Positions 1 through 4,994 are shown, numbered from the stretch's first letter. The stretch: 5,017 nucleotides of DNA from Candidatus Parcubacteria bacterium (GCA_023139655.1 JAGLNE010000085.1:1-5017); one strand, 5' to 3'. Translations and numbers: made by a program. Notes: a model not told the origin generated them from the letters alone.

Positions 1-89
1 TTTAAACAGGGTAATCAACACAATTGCCAATTTTGGATATAGCCCTGCCGAACTCGCCCTGTCCGGAGATGGACTGACACTCTACCACA
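1..89. other. Unassigned 5' edge; kinase frame is closed here
   Basis: The kinase frame that is open from 78 onward carries stops at 3-5, 12-14 and 75-77, so this stretch cannot encode the missing kinase N-terminus in that frame. The +2 frame is open from 2 to a stop at 98-100 and reads LNRVINTIANFGYSP near its start. That loosely recalls the histidine kinase N-box region (V..N.L.NA..YSP), but the key asparagines do not align and the rest is unlike a kinase. It may be a frameshifted or decayed upstream part of the kinase, a sequencing error, or unrelated DNA. I cannot decide between these. Confidence 0.25.
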
Positions 90-347
90 GTGTTGGTTAA
101 TGCTAAGGCAGACAAGAAGCAAGTTACGATTAGTGTGAAAGATTCAGGCATTGGTATTCCGAAAAATCAGCAACAGGATATTTTTTCAAAGTTTTTCCGG
201 GCCGATAATGCCAGTGCTAAGGGCCTGCCGGGCAGCGGTTTGGGGCTCTATATGGCCAAAGCGGTCGTGGAAGCCCATGGCGGCAAAATGAGTTTTGAAT
301 CAGTTCTTAATAAGGGCACTATTTTCACCTTTACCTTACCAAGATAA
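90..347 (+). CDS. Sensor histidine kinase, C-terminal ATPase fragment
   Basis: This is the ATP-binding (HATPase_c) end of a two-component sensor kinase, the domain that binds ATP and phosphorylates a conserved histidine before transfer to a response regulator. Counting from the GTG at 90, the G1 box DSGIGIP is at residues 18-24, the F box FSKFFRAD at 32-39, the G2 box GSGLGLYMAK at 48-57, and the closing strand pattern GG-K-F-S-KGTIFTFTLP at the C-terminus. These motifs are intact and in normal order. The sensor region, the dimerisation/phosphoacceptor helix and the N box are all absent. In-frame stops at 3, 12 and 75 close the frame upstream, so the missing part is not simply off the window edge in this frame. 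The GTG start is only the first available codon. Family assignment is secure; whether this is a frameshifted gene, a pseudogene remnant or a sequencing error is open. The likely partner is the response regulator 135 bases downstream. Confidence 0.85.
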   Translation: MLVNAKADKKQVTISVKDSGIGIPKNQQQDIFSKFFRADNASAKGLPGSGLGLYMAKAVVEAHGGKMSFESVLNKGTIFTFTLPR

Positions 348-374
348 ATAACTATTTTATTGTTGTTCATTTTT

Positions 375-383
375 TGATATAAT
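375..383 (+). promoter_or_regulatory. Extended -10 promoter candidate
   Basis: TGATATAAT is a perfect sigma70 -10 hexamer (378-383) preceded by the extended TG at one-base spacing. No good -35 is seen 16-18 bases upstream, which is tolerated at extended -10 promoters. It would start a transcript near 390 with a leader of about 90 bases into the response regulator at 483. Confidence 0.4.
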
Positions 384-463
384 GAATTAAGAATAACCTT
401 ATAAAGCCGTGTGGGGCAATATTTAAGGTTAAATTTTCATAAATTGGTAATAAACCAATATTG

Positions 464-469
464 TATAAT
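464..469 (+). promoter_or_regulatory. Second -10 candidate, close to the response regulator start
   Basis: A perfect TATAAT lies 14 bases before the ATG at 483, so transcription would begin around 476 and give a leader of only a few bases. No convincing -35 element is present (the nearest, TTGGTA at 444-449, has a 14-base spacer). In such AT-rich sequence a chance match is quite possible. The spacing resembles that at the two better promoters in this window. Confidence 0.3.
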
Positions 470-482
470 TATAAAGATATAT

Positions 483-851
483 ATGGCTAAAAAAATACTT
501 GTTGTAGAAGACGTTAGTTTTCTCCAAAACGCGATAAAAATGGTTTTGGAAGACGCCGGCTATGATGTTTTGACCGCCTCAGACGGCTTGGCCGGTCTCA
601 ACGCCGCGACTACCAAGAAGCCGGATTTAATTCTCCTGGATATTATGATGCCCAAAATGGACGGCATGACCATGCTTAAGAAGTTGCGTCAGCACCCGGC
701 TGGCAAGCGTGTGCCGGTAATTATTCTTACCAATTTAAGCAGTGAGGAAAAATTAATTGAAGCTAACAAAGAAGGCGTAACCGATTATTTCATCAAGAGT
801 GATTGGGAGATAGAAGAACTACCCGATTTGGTAGCGAATAAACTGGGCTAG
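483..851 (+). CDS. Single-domain response regulator (CheY-like receiver)
   Basis: This 122-residue protein is a complete receiver domain with no output domain, as in CheY or Spo0F; it should accept a phosphoryl group from a histidine kinase and signal by protein-protein contact in the cytoplasm. The phosphorylation site is D53 in LLDIMMPKMDG, the acidic pocket is E9-D10 after strand 1 (KKILVVED), the switch threonine is T83 in IILTNLS, and the conserved lysine is K105 in YFIKSDW. I chose the ATG at 483 because it places the first strand directly after the start, as is usual. A GTG at 411 in the same frame would add 24 residues of low-complexity sequence unlike any receiver. No Shine-Dalgarno sequence is seen. 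The gene lies 135 bases after the kinase fragment, its likely partner, and ends just before an intrinsic terminator. The target is unknown; the family call is firm. Confidence 0.95.
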   Translation: MAKKILVVEDVSFLQNAIKMVLEDAGYDVLTASDGLAGLNAATTKKPDLILLDIMMPKMDGMTMLKKLRQHPAGKRVPVIILTNLSSEEKLIEANKEGVTDYFIKSDWEIEELPDLVANKLG

Positions 852-876
852 ACGAAAAACAACATTATTTTAAGAT

Positions 877-912
877 ACTAAGTGTCAGAGCGATGCTTAG
901 TGTTTTTATTTT
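877..912 (+). terminator. Rho-independent terminator after the response regulator
   Basis: ACTAAGTGTC (877-886) and GATGCTTAGT (892-901) form a 10-bp RNA stem, including two adjacent G-U pairs, around the 5-base loop AGAGC. It is followed by GTTTTTATTTT, a U-rich tract. It lies 25 bases after the response regulator stop and just before the promoter at 919, so it separates two transcription units. Confidence 0.8.
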
Positions 913-918
913 GAATAG

Positions 919-947
919 TTGAAAAATAAGCTTAATTAAGCTACAAT
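919..947 (+). promoter_or_regulatory. Sigma70-type promoter for the cysteine-rich lipoprotein
   Basis: TTGAAA (919-924, one mismatch to TTGACA), a 17-base spacer and TACAAT (942-947, one mismatch to TATAAT) make the best promoter in the window. It sits directly behind the preceding terminator. The predicted start is near 954, leaving a leader of about eight bases before the ATG at 962 and no room for a ribosome binding site. Confidence 0.65.
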
Positions 948-961
948 GTAAATATAATAAT

Positions 962-1690
962 ATGGTTGACAAACAGGGGTTAAAAATTGTATGCCTGCTA
1001 ATTTTTTGTATTAGCCTGACCGGGCTTAGCACAGGGTGTATCAAGCAAAAAACAACCACTATTGCCCAGGAAGATGAATGGGAAGAAGAGGTGCTCTATG
1101 CCCGGGAATGCGGCATGGATGGCCTGCCTTGTTGCGCTAATAAGGATCAACCCTGTCTATACGCCCAGCAGTGTTGCACGGACCCAAATAATCCGGACCG
1201 AAATCATTGCAAAGACGAATGTGATTGCGGGATCAAAGGCGCTTTTTGTTGCGCCGGTGATTCGGAATGCGGCGATGGTCTGGCATGTTTTGCCGGCTAC
1301 TGTGTTGAATGTGGGGGGATTAGCGACCCTTGTTGTGATAATGGCCAGGCTTGCAGCGGAGAGCTGGTTTGTAATAAGGAAATTTGCACGGTTTGCGGTA
1401 CGCCGGGCAACCCCTGCTGTACTACCGGTATTGCCTGCAAAAATCAAGAGAAGCGTGATACCAGCCGGACAGAATGCCGCAATGGAGCATGTATTTATTG
1501 CGGTGCTAACTCCAAAATAGCCTGTCAATTTGAACCGACTTGCGCGCCAGCGCATTTACTTAATAATGACTTTTGCCACCCTTGCGGCGGGGCAAATCAG
1601 CCCTGCTGCAATGAATTGTCCGGCGTTGATTACGACTGCGATCCAAAGCTGGAGTTGGTTTGCGAATTAGGATTCTGCACTAAAAAATAA
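962..1690 (+). CDS. Cysteine-rich repeat lipoprotein, six modules
   Basis: A 242-residue exported protein of unknown function. Residues 1-25 are a signal peptide with hydrophobic core LKIVCLLIFCISLTGL and a lipobox-like STGC, making C26 the probable lipidated residue. A charged linker (27-49, acidic around DEWEEEV) leads into six tandem modules beginning at C50, C89, C117, C145, C180 and C208. The recurring pattern is CG, five residues, CC, then three further cysteines, closing just before the next CG. The modules hold 36 cysteines (8, 6, 6, 6, 4 and 6), an even number in each, which fits internal disulfides outside the membrane. Module 5 has A187 where the first cysteine of the CC pair belongs. 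Similar CG..G.PCC repeats occur in secreted proteins of some environmental bacteria; I know of no assigned function. Adhesion, a protease-resistant surface stalk and metal binding are all possible. The gene has its own promoter and no Shine-Dalgarno sequence. Confidence 0.85.
   Translation: MVDKQGLKIVCLLIFCISLTGLSTGCIKQKTTTIAQEDEWEEEVLYARECGMDGLPCCANKDQPCLYAQQCCTDPNNPDRNHCKDECDCGIKGAFCCAGDSECGDGLACFAGYCVECGGISDPCCDNGQACSGELVCNKEICTVCGTPGNPCCTTGIACKNQEKRDTSRTECRNGACIYCGANSKIACQFEPTCAPAHLLNNDFCHPCGGANQPCCNELSGVDYDCDPKLELVCELGFCTKK
1109..1678 (+). repeat. Six tandem cysteine modules within the lipoprotein gene
   Basis: Module boundaries by first cysteine residue are 50, 89, 117, 145, 180 and 208. 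The gap from the opening CG to the CC pair is the same in all six (first C to first C of the pair is 7 residues), while the second half varies in length from about 18 to 31 residues. Modules 2 and 3 are the most alike (CC....C...L.C....C..CG). The divergence points to old duplications rather than recent slippage. Confidence 0.75.
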
Positions 1691-1794
1691 GATAAATAAG
1701 ATAAATAATAAAATAATAAAAAATAAGATAAATAAGAAAAATAAGATATAGTTTTTATTTATAAATAATATTTTTCTTTTTATTCTTATTTAAC
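1681..1794. repeat. AT-only 9-mer tandem array with inverted pyrimidine arm
   Basis: Units of GATAAATAA occur at 1691-1699, 1700-1708 and 1727-1735, with variants TAAAATAA (1709-1716), TAAAAAATAA (1717-1726) and GAAAAATAA (1736-1744). TAAAAAATAA also occurs at 1681-1690, where it contains the last two lysine codons and the stop of the upstream gene. The complementary arm at 1776-1794 matches 1727-1745 at 16 of 19 positions, with ten in a row. The loop between holds a perfect 14-bp palindrome, TTATTTATAAATAA (1755-1768). As RNA this is an A-rich arm paired with a U-rich arm and may act as a weak terminator. It fills the 116-base gap, in which I see no gene. Confidence 0.6.
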
Positions 1795-1806
1795 TTTTTA
1801 TAAAAT

Positions 1807-2034
1807 ATGATTAGTTTATTCAAGGAGATTAATAAAAAGTTCAATGGCCTAATTTGGTCACTCACTTCTACCGGAGTAATCCTGCTCTTGTTGTCGGTTT
1901 TAATTGTTTGGACTGATTTTATGCTCAGACTGGTGTTTGGCTTGATTGTTTTGGTAATCGCCTACGTTTTTCTTTACGGCGCTTACAAAATCCACGCGTT
2001 TAAAAAAGACATTGAGAAACATTTCAGAATTTAG
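1807..2034 (+). CDS. Small two-helix membrane protein
   Basis: A 75-residue protein of unknown function. It has a short basic N-terminus (KEINKKF, residues 6-12), a first hydrophobic segment at about 15-35 (GLIWSLTSTGVILLLLSVLIV), a tight turn WTDF, a second segment at about 40-60, and a charged cytosolic tail (KKDIEKHF, 66-73). The positive-inside rule puts both ends in the cytoplasm. It does not resemble a known toxin, holin or transporter subunit. The ATG at 1807 is the only sensible start; no Shine-Dalgarno sequence precedes it, only AT-rich repeat. It stands alone between two repeat-filled gaps, so its transcription is unclear. The clean amphipathic organisation and normal composition argue that it is a real gene. 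Confidence 0.7.
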   Translation: MISLFKEINKKFNGLIWSLTSTGVILLLLSVLIVWTDFMLRLVFGLIVLVIAYVFLYGAYKIHAFKKDIEKHFRI

Positions 2035-2104
2035 TAAATAGTGATTAGTAAACAGTGAACAGGGCCATCTTTTATTTGTTTGATACTTGCCTCCTGATTA
2101 CTAT
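2032..2104. repeat. Heptamer tandem array with distal inverted arm
   Basis: Four consecutive 7-base units follow the consensus YAGTRAW: TAGTAAA (2032-2038), TAGTGAT (2039-2045), TAGTAAA (2046-2052) and CAGTGAA (2053-2059). A degenerate CAGG start follows. The first unit begins with the TAG stop codon of the preceding gene. ATAGTGATTAG (2038-2048) can pair over all 11 positions, two of them G-U, with CTGATTACTAT (2094-2104), giving an RNA stem with a 45-base loop. The array occupies most of the 81-base gap and its right arm overlaps the promoter proposed for the next gene. Confidence 0.6.
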
Positions 2105-2107
2105 ATT
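2080..2107 (+). promoter_or_regulatory. Promoter candidate for the lipoprotein/membrane-protein pair
   Basis: TTGATA (2080-2085, one mismatch to consensus), a 16-base spacer and TATATT (2102-2107, one mismatch) precede the ATG at 2116. The predicted start near 2114 would make the transcript almost leaderless. It overlaps the right arm of the repeat hairpin, so folding of the DNA or protein binding there could affect it. Confidence 0.45.
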
Positions 2108-2115
2108 TTGTTTAT

Positions 2116-2577
2116 ATGAAAAGAAAATTATTCGTACTTGTTTTTTTGTTATTTATCATTAGCGCCTGCGCCAAGCAACCAAACATGGATGAGCTATCGG
2201 ATGACAACAAGTATTATTACCGTAATAATGAGCTTAGTTTTAATATTACATTCCCCGAAGAATTTGAATATTACCAGACCCAGCGGCAAAATTATCAAGA
2301 ATATGTTGTTATGGAATATTTCGTGCCGACCTCTGATGTTGATTATCCTATGGATGTACCCAGTTATGCCAAACCGGTTGAAGTCCGGATATTTTTAAGT
2401 GAGAATTGGGATGAGATATTGGAGAGTGAGACAGGCGGTACTAAGTATTTCAAGCTGGGCGAGAAAGACGGGCAAACTTATACTATTAAATTCTGGGAGC
2501 TTATTCCAAAAGATTGGACCCAGCGTTGGAACAACGAGTTAAAACAAGGGATAATTGATTCATTTGAGATACAATAA
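2116..2577 (+). CDS. Lipoprotein, possible PsbP-like fold
   Basis: A 153-residue lipoprotein of unknown function. The signal peptide is classical: KRK at residues 2-4, hydrophobic core LFVLVFLLFI, lipobox ISAC with lipidated C18. After a polar linker (19-32) comes one compact domain opening with YYRNNELSFNITFPEEFEYY, whose form (a short strand, then an aliphatic and proline turn, then aromatic residues) recalls small PsbP/DcrB-like lipoprotein domains. It ends in an aromatic-rich segment (KFWELIPKDWTQRW) and a final strand DSFEIQ. That fold suggestion is inference from pattern only. The ATG at 2116 directly precedes the basic signal n-region, so the start is firm. Its stop is one base before the next ATG, so the two are probably co-transcribed and translationally coupled. 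Confidence 0.8.
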   Translation: MKRKLFVLVFLLFIISACAKQPNMDELSDDNKYYYRNNELSFNITFPEEFEYYQTQRQNYQEYVVMEYFVPTSDVDYPMDVPSYAKPVEVRIFLSENWDEILESETGGTKYFKLGEKDGQTYTIKFWELIPKDWTQRWNNELKQGIIDSFEIQ

Positions 2578-2578
2578 T

Positions 2579-4243
2579 ATGGTTAATCCACTTATTACAA
2601 GGAAAGAAGACAATCCGGTTTCTACGCCAAGCAAAAATGCTAAGCGGCTTTTTCAGGCGGTTTATTACGCGCAGAATCCGCCAGCTGAGGAGCAAAAAGA
2701 TATTCCGCGGCTTTCGGTTTCCGAGATTGTTTCCAAGATGGCGTTTTATTATGAGAAGATCCGTAATACGGTTGAATACAAAGAAGAGCATTTATTTAGG
2801 AAAAACGCGATTGAGCGTATTTTGAAAAGGCAAATTGTAATTGAAGGCGCCATCAGCCCGGGGGCAAAGGGCGCGGAAATTGCCGAGCATTTACTTACCG
2901 AACTTATCCGGGCGGGATATTTACCGAATAATACTATTCCGGAAACAAAAATCAGTGAATTCGGCCAGATAATTGATAAATACATATCGCTCAGGCGCTA
3001 CGCGGTTGAAGGCTATAGCTCATTGCAGATCAAAGAGCGTAACGCGCTAACCAATTGGATCATGGCTTTGGCGGCCAGCGATATGGAAGAGCGTTTGGGG
3101 CGCAGCCAGGTTGATCTGGTGGTCATTGATTATATGTACCAGGCCCTGCTTGATGATATCAGTTTGGAGGATGCCAATGAGTACGAAACTGACCGGGAGA
3201 TACAGATATTTGTCGCTATTCATCGCTCATACCTTAAATTTGATAGGGAGATGCTAAGTTTTATTTTGTTAAAATATTTTCATCCCAATTGGCTCAAAGC
3301 CAGCGAAGAGGAAATCGCTGATGTTGGGAAAAATATTCTCTCTATTAAAAAATCGATTGAAGATCAAATCGACCACCCTTTGACGCCCCAGCTTAACCGG
3401 ATCGTCAGCCGCTATACCGTATTTTTTCAAATTTTAAATGACGTGATCGCGAATAATCCGGTCAAGGTTTATGAAAGTTTTTTTAAAGATCCGGTGGCCT
3501 TCTCTCGCATGATCAAGCAGGCGGCCGGCAAAAAGTACCACGATGCTAAATCCAAGCTGTGGCGGGCGGCTGTCAGAAGTATCCTTTATATTTTTATTAC
3601 TAAATCATTTTTTGCTTTTATTTTGGAGATTCCGGCTACCCGTTGGTTTGGGGAAGAGATCAATCCAATATCACTGTTTATTAATGTTACTTTTCCGGCG
3701 ATTTTACTTTTCTTGATCGTATTATTCTCTCGTATGCCGAGTGAGGCCAATTCGCTAAAGATCGTTGAAGGGATCAAGGAAATAGTGTTTGAAGAAAACC
3801 AAAGAAAAGAGCCTCACCGTTTGCGCCAGCCGGCTAAGCGCAGTGCGTTTTCCAATTCAATGTTTGGTATAATTTACGCGATTACTTTTTTCCTGTCTTT
3901 TGGCGCGGTTGTTTGGGCTTTGAATGCTATTCATTTTAGCCCCGTTTCAATAATTATCTTTCTTTTCTTTTTGGCTTTGGTCAGTTTCTTTTCTATTCGC
4001 ATCCGCAAGAACGCCAAAGAACTGTTAATATTACCGCCCAAGGAAAATGTATTTAGTTTTATCGCGGATTTTTTCTATGTCCCGATCGTTAGCGCCGGTA
4101 AGTGGTTAAGCGAGAATTTCTCCAAGGTAAATGTCTTTGTTTTTGTCCTTGATTTTATTATCGAAGCACCGTTTAAAGTATTTGTTGCCATCACCGAAGA
4201 ATGGACCAGGTATGTTAAGGAAAGGAAGGATGAAATAGTCTAA
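2579..4243 (+). CDS. Large membrane protein of unknown function, four C-terminal TM segments
   Basis: A 554-residue protein I do not recognise. Residues 1-325 are charged, mostly helical and without export signal, so probably cytosolic; the stretch 40-290 is rich in helix-forming residues with no visible catalytic motif. Hydrophobic segments lie at about 331-352, 362-384, 428-449 and 454-473. A charged loop between the second and third (390-425) includes basic HRLRQPAKR. A basic helix (RIRKNAK, 474-480) follows the last segment. The tail (491-540) has amphipathic, aromatic stretches that may lie on the membrane. By the positive-inside rule the large N-domain and both basic stretches are cytoplasmic. 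I chose the ATG at 2579, one base after the lipoprotein stop; a TTG at 2555 in frame would overlap that gene and adds little. GAG at 2566-2568 is at most a weak ribosome site. Pairing with a lipoprotein suggests an envelope role, but no function can be assigned. Confidence 0.85.
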   Translation: MVNPLITRKEDNPVSTPSKNAKRLFQAVYYAQNPPAEEQKDIPRLSVSEIVSKMAFYYEKIRNTVEYKEEHLFRKNAIERILKRQIVIEGAISPGAKGAEIAEHLLTELIRAGYLPNNTIPETKISEFGQIIDKYISLRRYAVEGYSSLQIKERNALTNWIMALAASDMEERLGRSQVDLVVIDYMYQALLDDISLEDANEYETDREIQIFVAIHRSYLKFDREMLSFILLKYFHPNWLKASEEEIADVGKNILSIKKSIEDQIDHPLTPQLNRIVSRYTVFFQILNDVIANNPVKVYESFFKDPVAFSRMIKQAAGKKYHDAKSKLWRAAVRSILYIFITKSFFAFILEIPATRWFGEEINPISLFINVTFPAILLFLIVLFSRMPSEANSLKIVEGIKEIVFEENQRKEPHRLRQPAKRSAFSNSMFGIIYAITFFLSFGAVVWALNAIHFSPVSIIIFLFFLALVSFFSIRIRKNAKELLILPPKENVFSFIADFFYVPIVSAGKWLSENFSKVNVFVFVLDFIIEAPFKVFVAITEEWTRYVKERKDEIV

Positions 4244-4244
4244 T

Positions 4245-4325
4245 TAGCACGCAACACATAGCACATAGCACGTAGCAAATAGAGATTGCCTGTGTTATGT
4301 GTTCTATGTTATGTGTTATGTGAGT
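4245..4325. repeat. Heptamer array in inverted orientation forming a long hairpin before rsmI
   Basis: Left arm: 7-base units TAGCACG (4245-4251), CAACACA (4252-4258), TAGCACA (4259-4265), TAGCACG (4266-4272), TAGCAAA (4273-4279) and TAGAGAT (4280-4286). Right arm: TGTGTTA (4291-4297), TGTGTTC (4298-4304), TATGTTA (4305-4311), TGTGTTA (4312-4318) and TGTGAGT (4319-4325). As RNA, 4255-4270 pairs with 4307-4322 over 16 uninterrupted positions, two of them G-U, and pairing continues inward with a few mismatches to about 4282/4295. The array begins two bases after one gene's stop and the stem ends four bases before the rsmI ATG, filling the 83-base gap. No U tract follows, so it is not a standard terminator. 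Confidence 0.75.
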
Positions 4326-4326
4326 T

Positions 4327-4941
4327 ATGTCTACGCTTTATATAGTTGCCACGCCGATTGGTAACTTAGAGGATATTTCTATGAGAGCGCTTCGCATTTT
4401 GGGCGAAGTTGATTTTATATTATGCGAAGATACGCGGGTGACCGCTAAGCTGCTTTCGCATTACAGTGTTAAAACCCCGACCATTTCTTATCACCAGCAT
4501 TCTAGTGAAAAAAAACAAACGCGTATTTTAAATTTACTTAAAGATGGCAAGAGTCTGGCATTAGTTAGTGATGCCGGCACGCCAGGCATATCCGACCCGG
4601 GTGGCAAGCTGGTACAAGCGGTAATTGAAAAATTTGATACGTCTGTACGGGTTGAATCGGTCCCCGGCCCCTCAGCCGTAACCGCCGCCTTGTCCATTTC
4701 CGGTATCCCGACCGACAAATATGTATTTATGGGTTTTCCGCCCCACAAAAAAGGCCGCCAAACATTTATCCAGAGAATAGCTGATAGTATCTATCCGGTA
4801 GTGGTTTATGAATCTAAGCACCGGATTATTAAATTCTTAGAAGAATTGCAAACCCTAAATAAAAATATTGAAAAACATAATAATGATGTAGAGACGCGAT
4901 TTATCGCGTCTTCATGTTATCAGTTGTTTTTTATCCTGTGA
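4327..4941 (+). CDS. rsmI: 16S rRNA (cytidine-1402-2'-O)-methyltransferase, C-terminally truncated
   Basis: RsmI uses S-adenosylmethionine to 2'-O-methylate C1402 of 16S rRNA in the decoding centre. The N-terminal and central tetrapyrrole-methylase-fold signatures are all present: TLYIVATPIGNLEDIS (3-18), EDTR (34-37), ALVSDAGTPGISDPG (78-92), VPGPSAVTAALSISGIPTD (112-130), FMGFPP (134-139) and YESKHRI (161-167). After about residue 182 the sequence (KHNNDVETRFIASSC onward) is unlike the family. The usual C-terminal part, with its ElTK..E...G and GE-v motifs, is missing; family members generally run to about 220-290 residues against 204 here. The foreign tail begins just before a perfect palindrome (4891-4912), and the TGA stop lies in a second inverted repeat, so the 3' end looks replaced or interrupted. 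The ATG at 4327 matches the normal family start. The truncated product may be inactive. Function call firm for the N-terminal two thirds. Confidence 0.9.
   Translation: MSTLYIVATPIGNLEDISMRALRILGEVDFILCEDTRVTAKLLSHYSVKTPTISYHQHSSEKKQTRILNLLKDGKSLALVSDAGTPGISDPGGKLVQAVIEKFDTSVRVESVPGPSAVTAALSISGIPTDKYVFMGFPPHKKGRQTFIQRIADSIYPVVVYESKHRIIKFLEELQTLNKNIEKHNNDVETRFIASSCYQLFFIL
4891..4912. repeat. GC-rich palindromic repeat inside the 3' end of rsmI
   Basis: AGACGCGAT (4892-4900) and ATCGCGTCT (4903-4911) are a perfect 9-bp inverted repeat with a 2-base centre; a G-T pair extends it to 4891/4912. Its GC-rich core contrasts with the AT-rich flanks. Palindromes of the type GAGACGCGAT...ATCGCGTCTC are, as I recall, dispersed repeats in several bacterial genomes. 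It encodes ETRFIASS in the rsmI frame, exactly where similarity to the family ends, which suggests an inserted element. Confidence 0.65.
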
Positions 4942-4977
4942 AAAAGCAAAGATTTGGACGGGATGACAGGATAAAAA
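4928..4977. repeat. 12-bp perfect inverted repeat spanning the rsmI stop
   Basis: TTTTTATCCTGT (4928-4939) and ACAGGATAAAAA (4966-4977) are exact reverse complements separated by 26 bases. The TGA stop of the truncated rsmI frame (4939-4941) lies at the end of the left arm. The right arm is not followed by a T run, so it is not a canonical terminator on the + strand. GGATGACAGGATAAA resembles dispersed ACAGGAT-type intergenic repeats I recall from environmental genomes. Confidence 0.6.
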
Positions 4978-4994
4978 CGGATTTAGAAGATTGC

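Noticed and set aside
75..77. UGA recoding as an explanation for the broken kinase frame
   Set aside because: Reading through this TGA only reaches a TAA at 12-14, and the residues gained are not kinase-like. No other gene has an internal TGA.
411..482. GTG start for the response regulator giving 24 extra residues
   Set aside because: The extension is low-complexity and unlike any receiver N-terminus, while the ATG at 483 places the first strand normally.
1062..1520. Open 152-codon frame on the + strand within the cysteine-rich gene, and a 132-codon frame on the - strand (1157-1555)
   Set aside because: Both overlap the lipoprotein, which has a signal peptide, lipobox and regular cysteine modules. 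Long open alternate frames follow from its TGC/TGT- and GGC-rich composition, and the shadow proteins have no domain features.
2555..2578. TTG start for the 554-residue protein
   Set aside because: It would overlap the lipoprotein gene by 23 bases; the ATG one base after the stop is the simpler choice.
2501..2985. Minus-strand open frames at 2501-2791 and 2749-2985, and similar ones at 3586-3777 and 4491-4748
   Set aside because: They lie opposite well-supported genes, lack domain features and have no promoter or ribosome site evidence.
4255..4322. Intrinsic terminator for the 554-residue gene
   Set aside because: The stem is not GC-rich and is followed by GAGTTATG, not a U tract.
4245..4325. 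CRISPR array
   Set aside because: Units are 7 bases long and contiguous with no spacers; there are no cas genes nearby.
4939..4974. Read-through or recoding at the rsmI TGA to restore the C-terminus
   Set aside because: Read-through adds only about eleven residues before a TAA at 4972-4974, with no RsmI-like sequence.
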